From UKL13-2 sp031431435 (GTDB lineage Bacteria > Pseudomonadota > Gammaproteobacteria > Burkholderiales > Usitatibacteraceae): 25,473 nt of DNA. The notes beneath the pieces are model-generated. The model was given only the letters and a program-made list of their open reading frames with translations, searched no databases and was not told the origin of the DNA. The stretch covers positions 1-25,473 of the forward strand of contig JANPDI010000266.1 in NCBI GenBank assembly GCA_031431435.1. Reading direction: 5' to 3'. Of the stretch, positions 16,304-23,959 are shown piece after piece; positions within the stretch are counted from its first letter, which is position 1, and each line of letters starts with the position of its first letter. The position numbers and the translations under genes were made by a program.

Positions 16304-16335
16304 CCCCTAGACCTCTAGGCCTCTACACCGCTAGG
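16304..16335. repeat. Four degenerate 8-bp tandem repeats between dctP-type gene and envZ
   Basis: Four consecutive octamers CCCCTAGA, CCTCTAGG, CCTCTACA and CCGCTAGG share the form CCnCTA followed by two variable bases. They occupy most of the 36-base gap between the convergent TRAP-binding and envZ genes, and the last unit contains the envZ stop codon (CTA at 16331-16333). A five-base stem (16306-16310 with 16315-16319) can form within the array. No T run follows, so a terminator role is unproven. Confidence 0.75.
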
Positions 16336-17653
16336 CCGGCAAAACGATGCGCGCCTCGGTGCCGCCGCCTTCGCGCGACAACAATTGAAACCTCCCACCA
16401 TGCTGCTTCACAATCCGGTCAACAATGGCCAGACCGAGTCCGGCGCCCGATGCGCCGGTTCTTGACGTGTCTTTGCGGGTGAATGGCTGTTTGAGCCGCT
16501 CAACGTCCTCTGCGGCGACGCCTTCGCCGCGGTCGAAAATGGACAGTTGTATACCGCCACCGGATCGTCGGCGCGAAACGATATCGATGTCGGAGTTGGC
16601 GTGTTTCATCGCGTTGTCGATCAGGTTGGTGATCACCCGTTTGATTGCCATCGGTCGCAGGGTGGTTTGCAACGGGGCGTCGAGGTCGAGTGTGATTTTG
16701 TGATCCGCATAACCACGACGGGCGCGTTCGGCCGCGGCTTGCACAATCAGGTTGATGTCCAGCGTTTCCGCTGCCTCACGGCTCTCGTCACGGGCAAAGT
16801 CCATAAATTGATCGATCACCCCGTTGATGTCCTCAATATCCCTTTCGATATCGCTGCGCGTTTCCTTGTCAGCCGGTAACATCTCGATGCCCAGTCGCAG
16901 CCTCGATAACGGTGTGCGAAGATCATGCGACACACCGGCCAAAAACGTGGCGCGTTCGCGGTCGAGGCGATTGAGGTCGTCGCGCATTTGGTTAAACGCC
17001 ACCGCCACCGATCTGACCTCCGCGGGGCCCATCTCGGTCACCGGGTCGGAATTTTTACCGTGACCGATATCGTGCGCCGCCTTGACCAGCGCCTTCAACG
17101 GACGATTCACCCGCCACATCAGAAACAGTGCGCCAGCCAGCGCCAGCACGCCGCCAAACGTCGCCCAACCAACCCACGCCCAGGTGTAATCCTGCTCGAC
17201 GATGCGGTTGCGCGGGAACACCACAAAAAATACACCGCCCTTGACCGGCAGGCGGGTGATCAACAGTGGTGGCGCATCCGGCTTTTGTGGCCGGGTACGG
17301 ATGAAAATTTCCGCTTCCGGGCCTAGCTCTTCACGCATGCGTTCGCGAATCACCCGTAAGGCCGGAATATCGGGGGCCACTTCCATCGGCTCCTCATCGC
17401 GCCCGCGAAACACGCGCATGCCGCGATCTTCACGCATACGTTGCAGGAACTCGCGTTGTTGTTCGGGCGGGATGATCTCCAGTGCGGCACGAATGGTTTT
17501 GAGCTGGCCGACAAACCCGATCGCCGCGAGTTGCACACGCGGTTCGCGCGCGTAGTAGCGAAACAACGCCACCGACACCAACTGGCTGGCCACCAGCGCC
17601 AGAATAATCACGACGGCGGTGCGGGCCAGCAAAGACTGGGGAAGTAACGTCAT
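16331..17653 (-). CDS. envZ: EnvZ-like sensor histidine kinase
   Basis: A 440-residue membrane histidine kinase forming a two-component pair with the response regulator encoded 11 bases upstream. Order: TM1 (about 10-31), a periplasmic domain (32-155) rich in Arg and acidic residues, TM2 (about 157-180), HAMP (181-232), and a dimerisation domain with phospho-acceptor His243 in AGVSHDLRTPLSRLRLG, the EnvZ/RisS form of the H box. The ATPase domain has the N box NLIDNAMKHA (Asn347), a D box read as DRGEG (Asp374), and GASGAGLGLAIV. The periplasmic segment is short and without a recognised ligand fold. The stop codon lies within the octamer repeat array. Confidence 0.92.
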   Translation of the reverse strand: MTLLPQSLLARTAVVIILALVASQLVSVALFRYYAREPRVQLAAIGFVGQLKTIRAALEIIPPEQQREFLQRMREDRGMRVFRGRDEEPMEVAPDIPALRVIRERMREELGPEAEIFIRTRPQKPDAPPLLITRLPVKGGVFFVVFPRNRIVEQDYTWAWVGWATFGGVLALAGALFLMWRVNRPLKALVKAAHDIGHGKNSDPVTEMGPAEVRSVAVAFNQMRDDLNRLDRERATFLAGVSHDLRTPLSRLRLGIEMLPADKETRSDIERDIEDINGVIDQFMDFARDESREAAETLDINLIVQAAAERARRGYADHKITLDLDAPLQTTLRPMAIKRVITNLIDNAMKHANSDIDIVSRRRSGGGIQLSIFDRGEGVAAEDVERLKQPFTRKDTSRTGASGAGLGLAIVDRIVKQHGGRFQLLSREGGGTEARIVLPA

Positions 17654-17664
17654 CGTGCGTCAGG

Positions 17665-18438
17665 CTAGGCCTGCTTGGCGCCATCCGGAATAAACACATA
17701 ACCGCGCCCCCACACCGTTTGGATGTAGCGCGGATTGGCCGGATCTTCGCCAAGCAGCTTGCGCAGGCGCGATACCTGTACATCGATGGCACGGTCGAAG
17801 GTGTCGTGTTCACGGCCGCGCGCCAGCTCGGTCAATTTGTCACGCGAAAGCGGCACCCGCGGATGCCCGACCATGACTTTGAGCAGGCCAAACTCACCGG
17901 TGGTCATCGGTACCGCAATATCTTCCCGTAACAATTCGCGGGTGCCGAGATTCAACGTGAACGGACCAAATTGCACAATTTCATCGGTGGTCGACGGCGC
18001 GCCCGGTGTCGGCAGCGGTGCCTGACGGCGCAAAACGGCATTGATACGTGCGACCAGTTCACGCGGGTTGAACGGCTTGGCCAGATAGTCATCCGCCCCC
18101 ATTTCCAACCCCAGAATGCGATCAACATCATCACCCTTGGCGGTCAGCATGATGATCGGAATGTTCGGTTCGACAGATTCACCGAGTGCGGTATTCGCGG
18201 AGCCACGAATACGACGACAAATCGCAAACCCATCTTCAACAGGCAACATTACGTCGAGCACCACCAAATCGTAACGGTTTCGCGAGAAAGCGCGGTCTAG
18301 CGCCTGTCCGTCGGGCACGGTATCGGCGGCGAAGCCCTGCTCGGTCAGATATCGCTTCAACAAATCGCGCAACCGGAGGTCGTCATCGACCACCAGAATG
18401 CGGTGGCGCGGCGGGGTTGTTTGTGTAAGTTGGCTCAT
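17665..18438 (-). CDS. ompR: OmpR-like response regulator
   Basis: A 257-residue DNA-binding response regulator of the OmpR/PhoB class, cognate to the following kinase. The receiver domain has the acidic pocket VVDDD (Asp18-Asp20), phospho-acceptor Asp62 (VLDVMLP), Thr99 and Lys121 (AKPFNP). The winged-helix domain ends with FDRAIDVQVSRLRKLLGEDP and RYIQTVWGRGYVF. I start at ATG 18438 (MSQLTQTTPPRHRILVVDDD); the open frame runs on to 18564, but those 42 codons are not receiver-like. A short insert, ANTALGESVEPN (81-92), lengthens the loop before the beta-4 strand compared with typical OmpR. The kinase gene follows after 11 bases. A phased TTGTAA repeat upstream suggests autoregulation. Confidence 0.93.
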   Translation of the reverse strand: MSQLTQTTPPRHRILVVDDDLRLRDLLKRYLTEQGFAADTVPDGQALDRAFSRNRYDLVVLDVMLPVEDGFAICRRIRGSANTALGESVEPNIPIIMLTAKGDDVDRILGLEMGADDYLAKPFNPRELVARINAVLRRQAPLPTPGAPSTTDEIVQFGPFTLNLGTRELLREDIAVPMTTGEFGLLKVMVGHPRVPLSRDKLTELARGREHDTFDRAIDVQVSRLRKLLGEDPANPRYIQTVWGRGYVFIPDGAKQA

Positions 18439-18490
18439 GTGTGCATCATAGAGGTCGGGTGGCAAAGTTCTGGCAGGTATCACGGTACAT

Positions 18491-18506
18491 TTGTAATCAA
18501 TTGTAA
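18491..18506. promoter_or_regulatory. Phased direct repeat, possible OmpR-family binding site
   Basis: TTGTAA occurs at 18491-18496 and again at 18501-18506, exactly 10 bases apart, in the ompR upstream region. Two direct half-sites one helical turn apart are what OmpR/PhoB-class regulators usually bind. It lies 53-68 bases before the ompR ATG and about 190 bases before the EF-hand gene, so it could serve either. An AAGCG/CGCTT inverted repeat overlaps its right side. Confidence 0.4.
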
Positions 18507-18637
18507 GCGCTGTTTGACGCTTGCGGGTGATGTCCACGACTGTCGGGAAGCGGGTTGCGCTCAACAGATTTCGAGGACGTTACACCGCGTTACGTTTTGT
18601 CGTCGTCCTGAAAAGACTTTGCCCGTTGGTACGAGTA

Positions 18638-18657
18638 TGTTTCGTGTCATTGAAACA
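18638..18657. promoter_or_regulatory. Inverted repeat TGTTTC-N8-GAAACA upstream of the EF-hand gene
   Basis: A perfect six-base inverted repeat with an eight-base centre ends 37 bases before the EF-hand start codon. The position and symmetry fit an operator for a dimeric regulator. No matching regulator is identifiable in the window. The rest of the 256-base ompR/EF-hand intergenic region shows no gene and no convincing sigma-70 promoter. Confidence 0.35.
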
Positions 18658-18694
18658 ATCAATCTCTCCAATCACACCCCCGAAAGGAATCAAT

Positions 18695-19123
18695 ATGAAA
18701 TCCAAATTACTTGCCACTGCCATCAGCGCACTGATGATCGTTGCCGCCGGCGTTGCCACTGCGGCACCCGGCAATGGCGAAATGAAGGCAAAGTTGCAGG
18801 CGCTGGACACTAGCGGCGATGGCAAAATCTCGCGCGAAGAAGCGGCACAATCCAAGGGTCTCGCCAAACACTTTGACCAGATTGACGCCAACAAAGACGG
18901 CTTTCTGACACGCGAAGAATTCGCCGCACAGCGCGCCAGAATGGCGGCGGCAAAATTAAAGGCGGTCGACAAGGATGGTGACGGCCGCATCAGCCGCGTC
19001 GAAGCCGAAGCCAAGGCGCCGCGCTTGGCAAAGAATTTTGATCAGATCGACACCAACAAGGATGGCTATCTGAGCAAGGAAGAAATTACCGCGGCATGGA
19101 AACAGGCACACGGTAAGCGATAA
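18695..19123 (+). CDS. Exported EF-hand calcium-binding protein
   Basis: A 142-residue small secreted or periplasmic calcium-binding protein. The ATG at 18695 has AAGGA nearby (18684-18688) and begins a Sec signal peptide (hydrophobic residues 5-22, cleavage likely after ATA or ATAA). Four EF-hand loops follow in two pairs: DTSGDGKISREE (38-49), DANKDGFLTREE (64-75), DKDGDGRISRVE (92-103) and DTNKDGYLSKEE (119-130). Each has acidic residues at loop positions 1, 5 and 12, so all four should bind Ca. The frame is open back to 18521, but that extension lacks a ribosome site and would bury the signal peptide. It heads the row containing a serine hydrolase, DUF1800 and DUF1501; whether they share a transcript is inferred from spacing (52 bases to the next gene). 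Confidence 0.92.
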   Translation: MKSKLLATAISALMIVAAGVATAAPGNGEMKAKLQALDTSGDGKISREEAAQSKGLAKHFDQIDANKDGFLTREEFAAQRARMAAAKLKAVDKDGDGRISRVEAEAKAPRLAKNFDQIDTNKDGYLSKEEITAAWKQAHGKR

Positions 19124-19175
19124 TCCGCACCCGGGCGAACCATGTGGCCAATTGATGAAGTGACGGAGAACGATC

Positions 19176-20267
19176 ATGACCATCCGTAAAGCAATACCGC
19201 TATTGTGGAAATACCTGATGGTGGTTGCGATGTCTTGCATGTTGGCATTTGTCATTTCACAGGAGAGCCGTGCCGCCGAGCCATCAGCGGGTGTGGCGAC
19301 TGCTGCAAAAGCACAAGATGTCAGGCAGTATGAGAAGCTGGGACCGTACGCCATAGAAGTCGTTGACCAAGCATGGCGGGATAACGCCCGTGCACGTACC
19401 TTGCCGGTGCGCATTGTGGCGCCGGTGACCAACGCGGCAGACAAAAAAGACTCTGCCCGATTCCCGGTGATCATTTTTTCGCACGGACTGGGCGGTAACA
19501 GGTTGGGTGGGAAATACTGGGGGGAACATTGGGCAAGCCACGGTTATATCGTGGTGCATTTGCAGCATCCGGGCAGCGACGAATCAATTTGGCAGGGCAA
19601 AGCGCCCGCTGATGTGGTCACCGGTATGAAAAGCGCGATGACCATGAACAACCTCGGGCTGCGGTTGGGCGATGTACATTTTGCGCTGGATGAAATTGTC
19701 CAACGCGCCCGCGCCGGTGTGGGGCTCTTCAAATCCGCCGACCCAGGCAAGATCGGCATGTCCGGTCATTCGTTTGGTGCGCAAACGACGCTGGCGGTTA
19801 CGGGGCAATCGAGCCCGGCAGTGCGTGGCCAATCCGGATTCGATAAACGTATCACCGCGGCGATTGCATTCAGTCCCAACGCACGCAATAAGACCAATCT
19901 GGCAAAGCAATTTGGCGATATCCGTTTGCCATTTTTTTCAATCACCGGCAGCAAAGATGGTGCGGTACTTGATGACGGTACCGAAGTTGCGCACCGCATT
20001 CTGCCCTTTGAGAACATGCCGGCCGGCGACAAATATCTGACCGTGTATGAAAATGGTGATCACATGGTGTTCGGCGGGCACCAGTTGGCCGGCCGTCGAC
20101 CACAAACTCAACGAGATGGCGAAATCCAGCGCGACGTCAAAGCATCGACACTTGCCTTCTGGAACGCCTATTTGAAAAACGATGCCGACGCAAAAAAATG
20201 GTTGGGCGGTGCACGTGACGGCTTTCCGGTCACACTCGCGGCGAATGATAAGTTTCAAACCAAATAA
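19176..20267 (+). CDS. Exported alpha/beta hydrolase (dienelactone hydrolase / PAF-acetylhydrolase-like)
   Basis: A 363-residue serine hydrolase with an N-terminal export signal (hydrophobic residues about 7-28, cleavage near SRAA). The catalytic triad is readable: Ser199 in GHSFGA, Asp261 in ITGSKDG and His296 in NGDHMVFGG. FSHGLGGNR (101-109) supplies the oxyanion region. The general layout matches predicted dienelactone hydrolases and bacterial PAF-acetylhydrolase-like proteins, which cleave short esters; the actual substrate is unknown. GGAGA precedes the ATG by six bases. It ends ten bases before the DUF1800 start, so these two are very probably cotranscribed. Confidence 0.87.
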   Translation: MTIRKAIPLLWKYLMVVAMSCMLAFVISQESRAAEPSAGVATAAKAQDVRQYEKLGPYAIEVVDQAWRDNARARTLPVRIVAPVTNAADKKDSARFPVIIFSHGLGGNRLGGKYWGEHWASHGYIVVHLQHPGSDESIWQGKAPADVVTGMKSAMTMNNLGLRLGDVHFALDEIVQRARAGVGLFKSADPGKIGMSGHSFGAQTTLAVTGQSSPAVRGQSGFDKRITAAIAFSPNARNKTNLAKQFGDIRLPFFSITGSKDGAVLDDGTEVAHRILPFENMPAGDKYLTVYENGDHMVFGGHQLAGRRPQTQRDGEIQRDVKASTLAFWNAYLKNDADAKKWLGGARDGFPVTLAANDKFQTK

Positions 20268-20277
20268 CAGGCCTGCC

Positions 20278-21837
20278 ATGAACACCAACAATTCATCCGT
20301 TATTTTCAAGCGATGGCCTGCGTGTTTTGCGCTGACGCTCGGCGTTGTATTGCTGCCTGGTTTCTTGTTGCTGCCGTTAGCCGGCATGGCCAATTCATCG
20401 GACAAATTGACCGCCGATGACGCGCGACATTTGTTGAATCGAAGCGGGTTCGCGGCAAGCCGGCAGGACATTGCAACGTTCACCGGGATGAGTCGTCAGC
20501 AGGCGGCAGATAAATTGGTTGGCGAAAGCCGCACGGATGCGGTCACGCCGCCACCGAAATGGATCAATGAGCCGATTGTGCCGGCGAGTAAATATCGTGA
20601 CATGAGTCCGGAAGATCGTGAAGCCGAGCGCAAGTTAAATGCCGAACGCGCGTTTGATTTGCGCGAATGGTGGTTCCGTGAGATGTTGACGACAACGTCG
20701 CCACTGACCGAAAAGATGACCCTGTTCTGGCATAACCACTTTGCCACCAGTCAACAAAAAGTCCGCCATACCAGCCTGATGTACCAGCAACACGTGCTGT
20801 TGCGCAAATACGCACTGGGAAACTTCGGCGCGTTGTTGCATCAAGTTGCCCGCGATCCGGCGATGTTGATTTATCTCGACAACGCCAACAGCCGCAAAGA
20901 GCAGCCAAACGAAAATTTTGCACGCGAAGTGATGGAGTTGTTCACGCTGGGCGAGGGCAACTACACGGAGCAGGATATCAAACAAATGGCGCGGGCGTTT
21001 ACCGGCTGGTCGATCGACCGTGAGACCGGTGAATTCATGTTCCGCCGCGGCATGCATGATGCCGGTGAAAAAGTCATCTTTGGCAAAAAAGGCTATTTCG
21101 AAGGCAGCCAGGCGCTTGATTTGCTGTTGCGGCGGCCGGAAACGGCGCAGTTCATCACGCGTAAATTGTGGCGTGAGTTTGTGTCGCCGACGCCCGATGA
21201 AAAGGAAGTTGCAAGGCTGGCAGACATTTATCGTGAATCGGGTTACAACACCGCCAAGCTGATGCAGGCGATGCTTGTCTCAGACGTGTTCTACGCCGCC
21301 GACAATCGTGCCAGCCTGATCAAGTCGCCGGTTGAGTTTGTGCTCGGTACACTCAAGCAGTTTGACATCGACACGCCGAATCTGCGCCCGTTTGTGTTGG
21401 CCTCCGCATTGCTCGGTCAGAATATCCTTTCCCCGCCCAACGTCAAGGGCTGGCCGGGCGGTGAAAATTGGATTAATTCCGCAACGTTGCTGGGACGCAA
21501 ACAATTTATTGATCGCTTGTTCAAGAACGAAGATCGGATGGAGGCAACCATGAATGCGCTCGATGAAATGGCCGCGCGCAGCGGCACGCCACCGCCACCC
21601 GGTCAGGCACAACGCCAACAGCGTAATGTTGAGCGCGCGATGGCGGCACTCAAGTGGAATCTGGACAACTGGTCGAAGCCGTTTGCGCAGACGGGTAGCG
21701 GCAGCGACGAAAAAAATGGCGCGCTGGGTATGTCTAAGCTGGTGCTGGCGGTCGCCCCGCGTCGATTGCCCGCCGGCAACAACGCGGCAGATTGGGCGCG
21801 AGGGTTGGTCGCTGATCCTGCCTATCAATTAAAGTAG
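20278..21837 (+). CDS. DUF1800 family protein, exported
   Basis: A 519-residue member of the DUF1800 family, whose biochemical role is not established. An N-terminal hydrophobic stretch (about 16-38) acts as signal peptide or anchor. Family landmarks are the ADDARHLLNRSGFA start of the mature part (47-60), WHNHFATSQQ (151-160), ENFAREVMELFTLGEGNYTE (212-231), AFTGW (240-244), RKLWREFV (295-302), and QNILSPPNVKGWPGGENW (381-398). The end (430-480) has a Gln/Pro/Ala-rich linker of unclear purpose. I take ATG 20278, ten bases after the hydrolase stop, rather than an upstream start at 20182 that overlaps it. DUF1800 and DUF1501 genes are found together in many bacteria, as here, so the two proteins likely act together. 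Confidence 0.92.
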   Translation: MNTNNSSVIFKRWPACFALTLGVVLLPGFLLLPLAGMANSSDKLTADDARHLLNRSGFAASRQDIATFTGMSRQQAADKLVGESRTDAVTPPPKWINEPIVPASKYRDMSPEDREAERKLNAERAFDLREWWFREMLTTTSPLTEKMTLFWHNHFATSQQKVRHTSLMYQQHVLLRKYALGNFGALLHQVARDPAMLIYLDNANSRKEQPNENFAREVMELFTLGEGNYTEQDIKQMARAFTGWSIDRETGEFMFRRGMHDAGEKVIFGKKGYFEGSQALDLLLRRPETAQFITRKLWREFVSPTPDEKEVARLADIYRESGYNTAKLMQAMLVSDVFYAADNRASLIKSPVEFVLGTLKQFDIDTPNLRPFVLASALLGQNILSPPNVKGWPGGENWINSATLLGRKQFIDRLFKNEDRMEATMNALDEMAARSGTPPPPGQAQRQQRNVERAMAALKWNLDNWSKPFAQTGSGSDEKNGALGMSKLVLAVAPRRLPAGNNAADWARGLVADPAYQLK

Positions 21838-21847
21838 GGAATATAAA

Positions 21848-23059
21848 ATGAACAGACGCGATTTTTTACAATCTGCCGGCTTGGCCGGTGCAGCGTCGGT
21901 GCTGCCACTGTTTGGTGAAACTAACGGTGTGGCGTGGGCGCAACCCGCGCCAGCCACCACCAAGACCGGTGCGTCTGCGATTGATTCGCCATATCGAAAT
22001 CTGCTGATTTTGATCGAGCTTAAGGGCGCCAACGACGGTTTGAATACCGTTGTGCCTTATGCCGACCCCGCCTACGCCAAACTCAGGCCGCGCCTGGCGC
22101 TGGAGCCCGCCAGCCTCATCACACTGTCCGAGCGTGAAGCGTTGCATCCATCGCTCAGGCCGATGCACGCGCTGTGGGAAAACAAACAGCTCGCGATTGT
22201 GCAGGGTCTCGGTTATCCCAGCCCGAACTTATCCCATTTCCGCTCGATCGAAATCTGGGAGACCGCCTCGAAGAGTGAAGAATATCTCGATGCGGGCTGG
22301 TTGGCGCGCACCTTTGCCCAAACGCCGCCGCCGCGTGCGTTTGCCGCCGACGGCGTGGTGGTCGGCTCGAACGACATGGGGCCACTCTCCGGCTTGGGCA
22401 CACGCACCATTGCGCTCGCTGACACCGCACAGTTTTTGCGCACCGCCAGGCTGGCACAGGCAGGACGTGATGAACGTAACAACGCGCTCAAACATATCCT
22501 TGCTGTCGAGAGCGAGATTGTGCACGCCGCCAGCAAACTCAACACCAACTATGCGTTCAAGACTGAGTTTCCGAAAAACGCGTTTGCCGGGCAGATCCGT
22601 ACCGCGGCGCAATTGGTCGCAAGTAATGCCGGCATTGCCACCATCCGCCTCACCCTCGGCAGCTTTGACACCCATGCCAATCAACTGGGCACCCACGCCA
22701 ATTTGCTGCGTGATCTGGCCGAGGGTATTGCGGCGTTGAAGTCGGCATTGACCGAACTGAATCGTTGGGATTCGACCCTCATCATGACCTATGCCGAGTT
22801 TGGTCGCCGCCCAAAAGAAAATCAAAGTAACGGCACCGATCACGGTACCGCCAACGTGCATTTTATGACGGGCGGCAAAGTCAACGGCGGCCTGTACGGT
22901 CAGGCACCGGCGCTGACGCACTTGGATGGCAACGGCAATTTGCCGTTTGCGCTGGATTTTCGGTCGATGTACAGCACCATCATCAGCCAATGGTGGGGGC
23001 AGGATGCGTCACGGGTGCTGAACGGAAAATTCGCGCCGCTTGATCTGATCAAGAGTTAA
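21848..23059 (+). CDS. DUF1501 family protein, Tat-exported
   Basis: A 403-residue DUF1501 protein; the family is related to the alkaline phosphatase/sulfatase superfamily, but no substrate is known to me. MNRRDFLQSAGLAG is a clear twin-arginine signal, implying export after folding, probably with a bound cofactor. Residues that could bind metal recur at expected places: Asn62-Asp63 (GANDGLNT), Ser129-His130 (NLSHFRS), Asp274 and His276 (FDTHANQ), Glu317 (AEFGRR), and Asp331-His332 (GTDHGTANVHF). The ribosome site AGGGAA sits before ATG 21848, ten bases after the DUF1800 stop. The gene ends the cluster and is followed at once by a strong intrinsic terminator. Confidence 0.93.
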   Translation: MNRRDFLQSAGLAGAASVLPLFGETNGVAWAQPAPATTKTGASAIDSPYRNLLILIELKGANDGLNTVVPYADPAYAKLRPRLALEPASLITLSEREALHPSLRPMHALWENKQLAIVQGLGYPSPNLSHFRSIEIWETASKSEEYLDAGWLARTFAQTPPPRAFAADGVVVGSNDMGPLSGLGTRTIALADTAQFLRTARLAQAGRDERNNALKHILAVESEIVHAASKLNTNYAFKTEFPKNAFAGQIRTAAQLVASNAGIATIRLTLGSFDTHANQLGTHANLLRDLAEGIAALKSALTELNRWDSTLIMTYAEFGRRPKENQSNGTDHGTANVHFMTGGKVNGGLYGQAPALTHLDGNGNLPFALDFRSMYSTIISQWWGQDASRVLNGKFAPLDLIKS

Positions 23060-23064
23060 ATTTT

Positions 23065-23089
23065 AAAGTGCCCGTCTGGCGGGCATTTT
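23065..23089 (+). terminator. Rho-independent terminator after the DUF1501 gene
   Basis: TGCCCG (23069-23074) and CGGGCA (23080-23085) form a stem with a five-base loop; flanking AAAG and TTTT extend it to about ten pairs including one G-U, and the TTTT serves as the release tract. It begins six bases after the DUF1501 stop and separates the exported cluster from tsaB. Confidence 0.8.
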
Positions 23090-23164
23090 GCGGCAAAAAT
23101 GCCTGAAAATAGCCGTGGATATTGGGGTTTTGCTTTTAACTGAGCCGCCAAAATTCAAGCCCGC

Positions 23165-23170
23165 TATAAT
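23165..23170 (+). promoter_or_regulatory. Perfect -10 hexamer for tsaB (leaderless arrangement)
   Basis: An exact TATAAT ends six bases before the tsaB ATG at 23177. A start site about seven bases past the hexamer would fall on the A of the ATG. There is no Shine-Dalgarno sequence. The -35 region (about 23140-23147, CTGAGCCG) is a poor match. Confidence 0.6.
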
Positions 23171-23176
23171 GCCAGC

Positions 23177-23959
23177 ATGAATCTTGTTGCATTTGAAACC
23201 TCCTCTGACACGTTGTCGGTTGCCGTCTCACACGGCGAGTCCACCACGGCCGAAGAAGTCGTCGATGCCGGTCAGAAAAATTCCGAGTTGACCCTGCCGC
23301 TGATGCATAAATTGCTGGCGACGGCATCCTTGACGCTCGCTGAAATTGATCTGGTGGTGTTCGGTCAGGGGCCGGGGTCATTCACCGGTGTGCGCATCGC
23401 CTGTGGGTTGGCACAGGGGTTGGCATTTGGTCTCGGCAAACCGGTGATCGCGCTGCCGTCAACGCTGGTGCTGGCGGCGCAGGCCGCGCATGAAAATACC
23501 GATGATCAACATGCCCGTGTGATCGTGGCAATTGATGCCCGTATGGGCGAAGTCTATTTCGCGGCGTACCAGCGCGATGAATCAACCGACACTGGTTTTG
23601 TCGAAATCGTTGCGCCGCAATTGCTCAAACCCGACCAACTACCCGACCTCACCACCTGCTGGCCGGCAAACGATACCGCCATTGGCATCGGCAATGCGTT
23701 TGCCATTCCGGCGTTGCGTGATGCGCTGATCACAAACATTTTGAGCACGCTGCCGGGGTTTGTGGTTTCAACATCGCCAACGTCGCAGCCACAGGCGTTT
23801 TATTTGTCGACGTTAGCCAACCGGCTTTATGCCCGGCAAGGCGTGGCCGCAACGCTGCACCCGCGTGATGCGGCGCCGATTTATTTGCGCAACAACGTGG
23901 CCATGACCATTGATGAACGTCGTCAATTTCATGCCGCCAAACAGACGGTGGTGGCGTGA
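23177..23959 (+). CDS. tsaB: tRNA threonylcarbamoyladenosine biosynthesis protein TsaB
   Basis: TsaB is the scaffold partner of TsaD in the TsaBDE complex that makes t6A at position 37 of ANN-decoding tRNAs, in the cytoplasm. The ASKHA-fold N terminus reads MNLVAFETSSDTLSVAV, and GQGPGSFTGVRIACGLAQGL (63-82) is the family signature. At 260 residues it is somewhat longer than E. coli TsaB (231), the extra being in the C-terminal half. It begins with a probable leaderless mRNA (TATAAT six bases upstream), and its stop overlaps the rimI GTG by four bases. Confidence 0.95.
   Translation: MNLVAFETSSDTLSVAVSHGESTTAEEVVDAGQKNSELTLPLMHKLLATASLTLAEIDLVVFGQGPGSFTGVRIACGLAQGLAFGLGKPVIALPSTLVLAAQAAHENTDDQHARVIVAIDARMGEVYFAAYQRDESTDTGFVEIVAPQLLKPDQLPDLTTCWPANDTAIGIGNAFAIPALRDALITNILSTLPGFVVSTSPTSQPQAFYLSTLANRLYARQGVAATLHPRDAAPIYLRNNVAMTIDERRQFHAAKQTVVA

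Noticed and set aside
18521..18694. N-terminal extension of the EF-hand frame upstream of 18695
   Set aside because: It would place 58 Arg/Val-rich residues before a standard Sec signal peptide, and the strong ribosome site serves ATG 18695.
22229..22990. 253-codon minus-strand frame inside the DUF1501 gene
   Set aside because: Entirely within a DUF1501 gene with Tat signal and conserved motifs; the antisense product has no family features. The plus-strand frame at 22050-22739 was rejected for the same reason.
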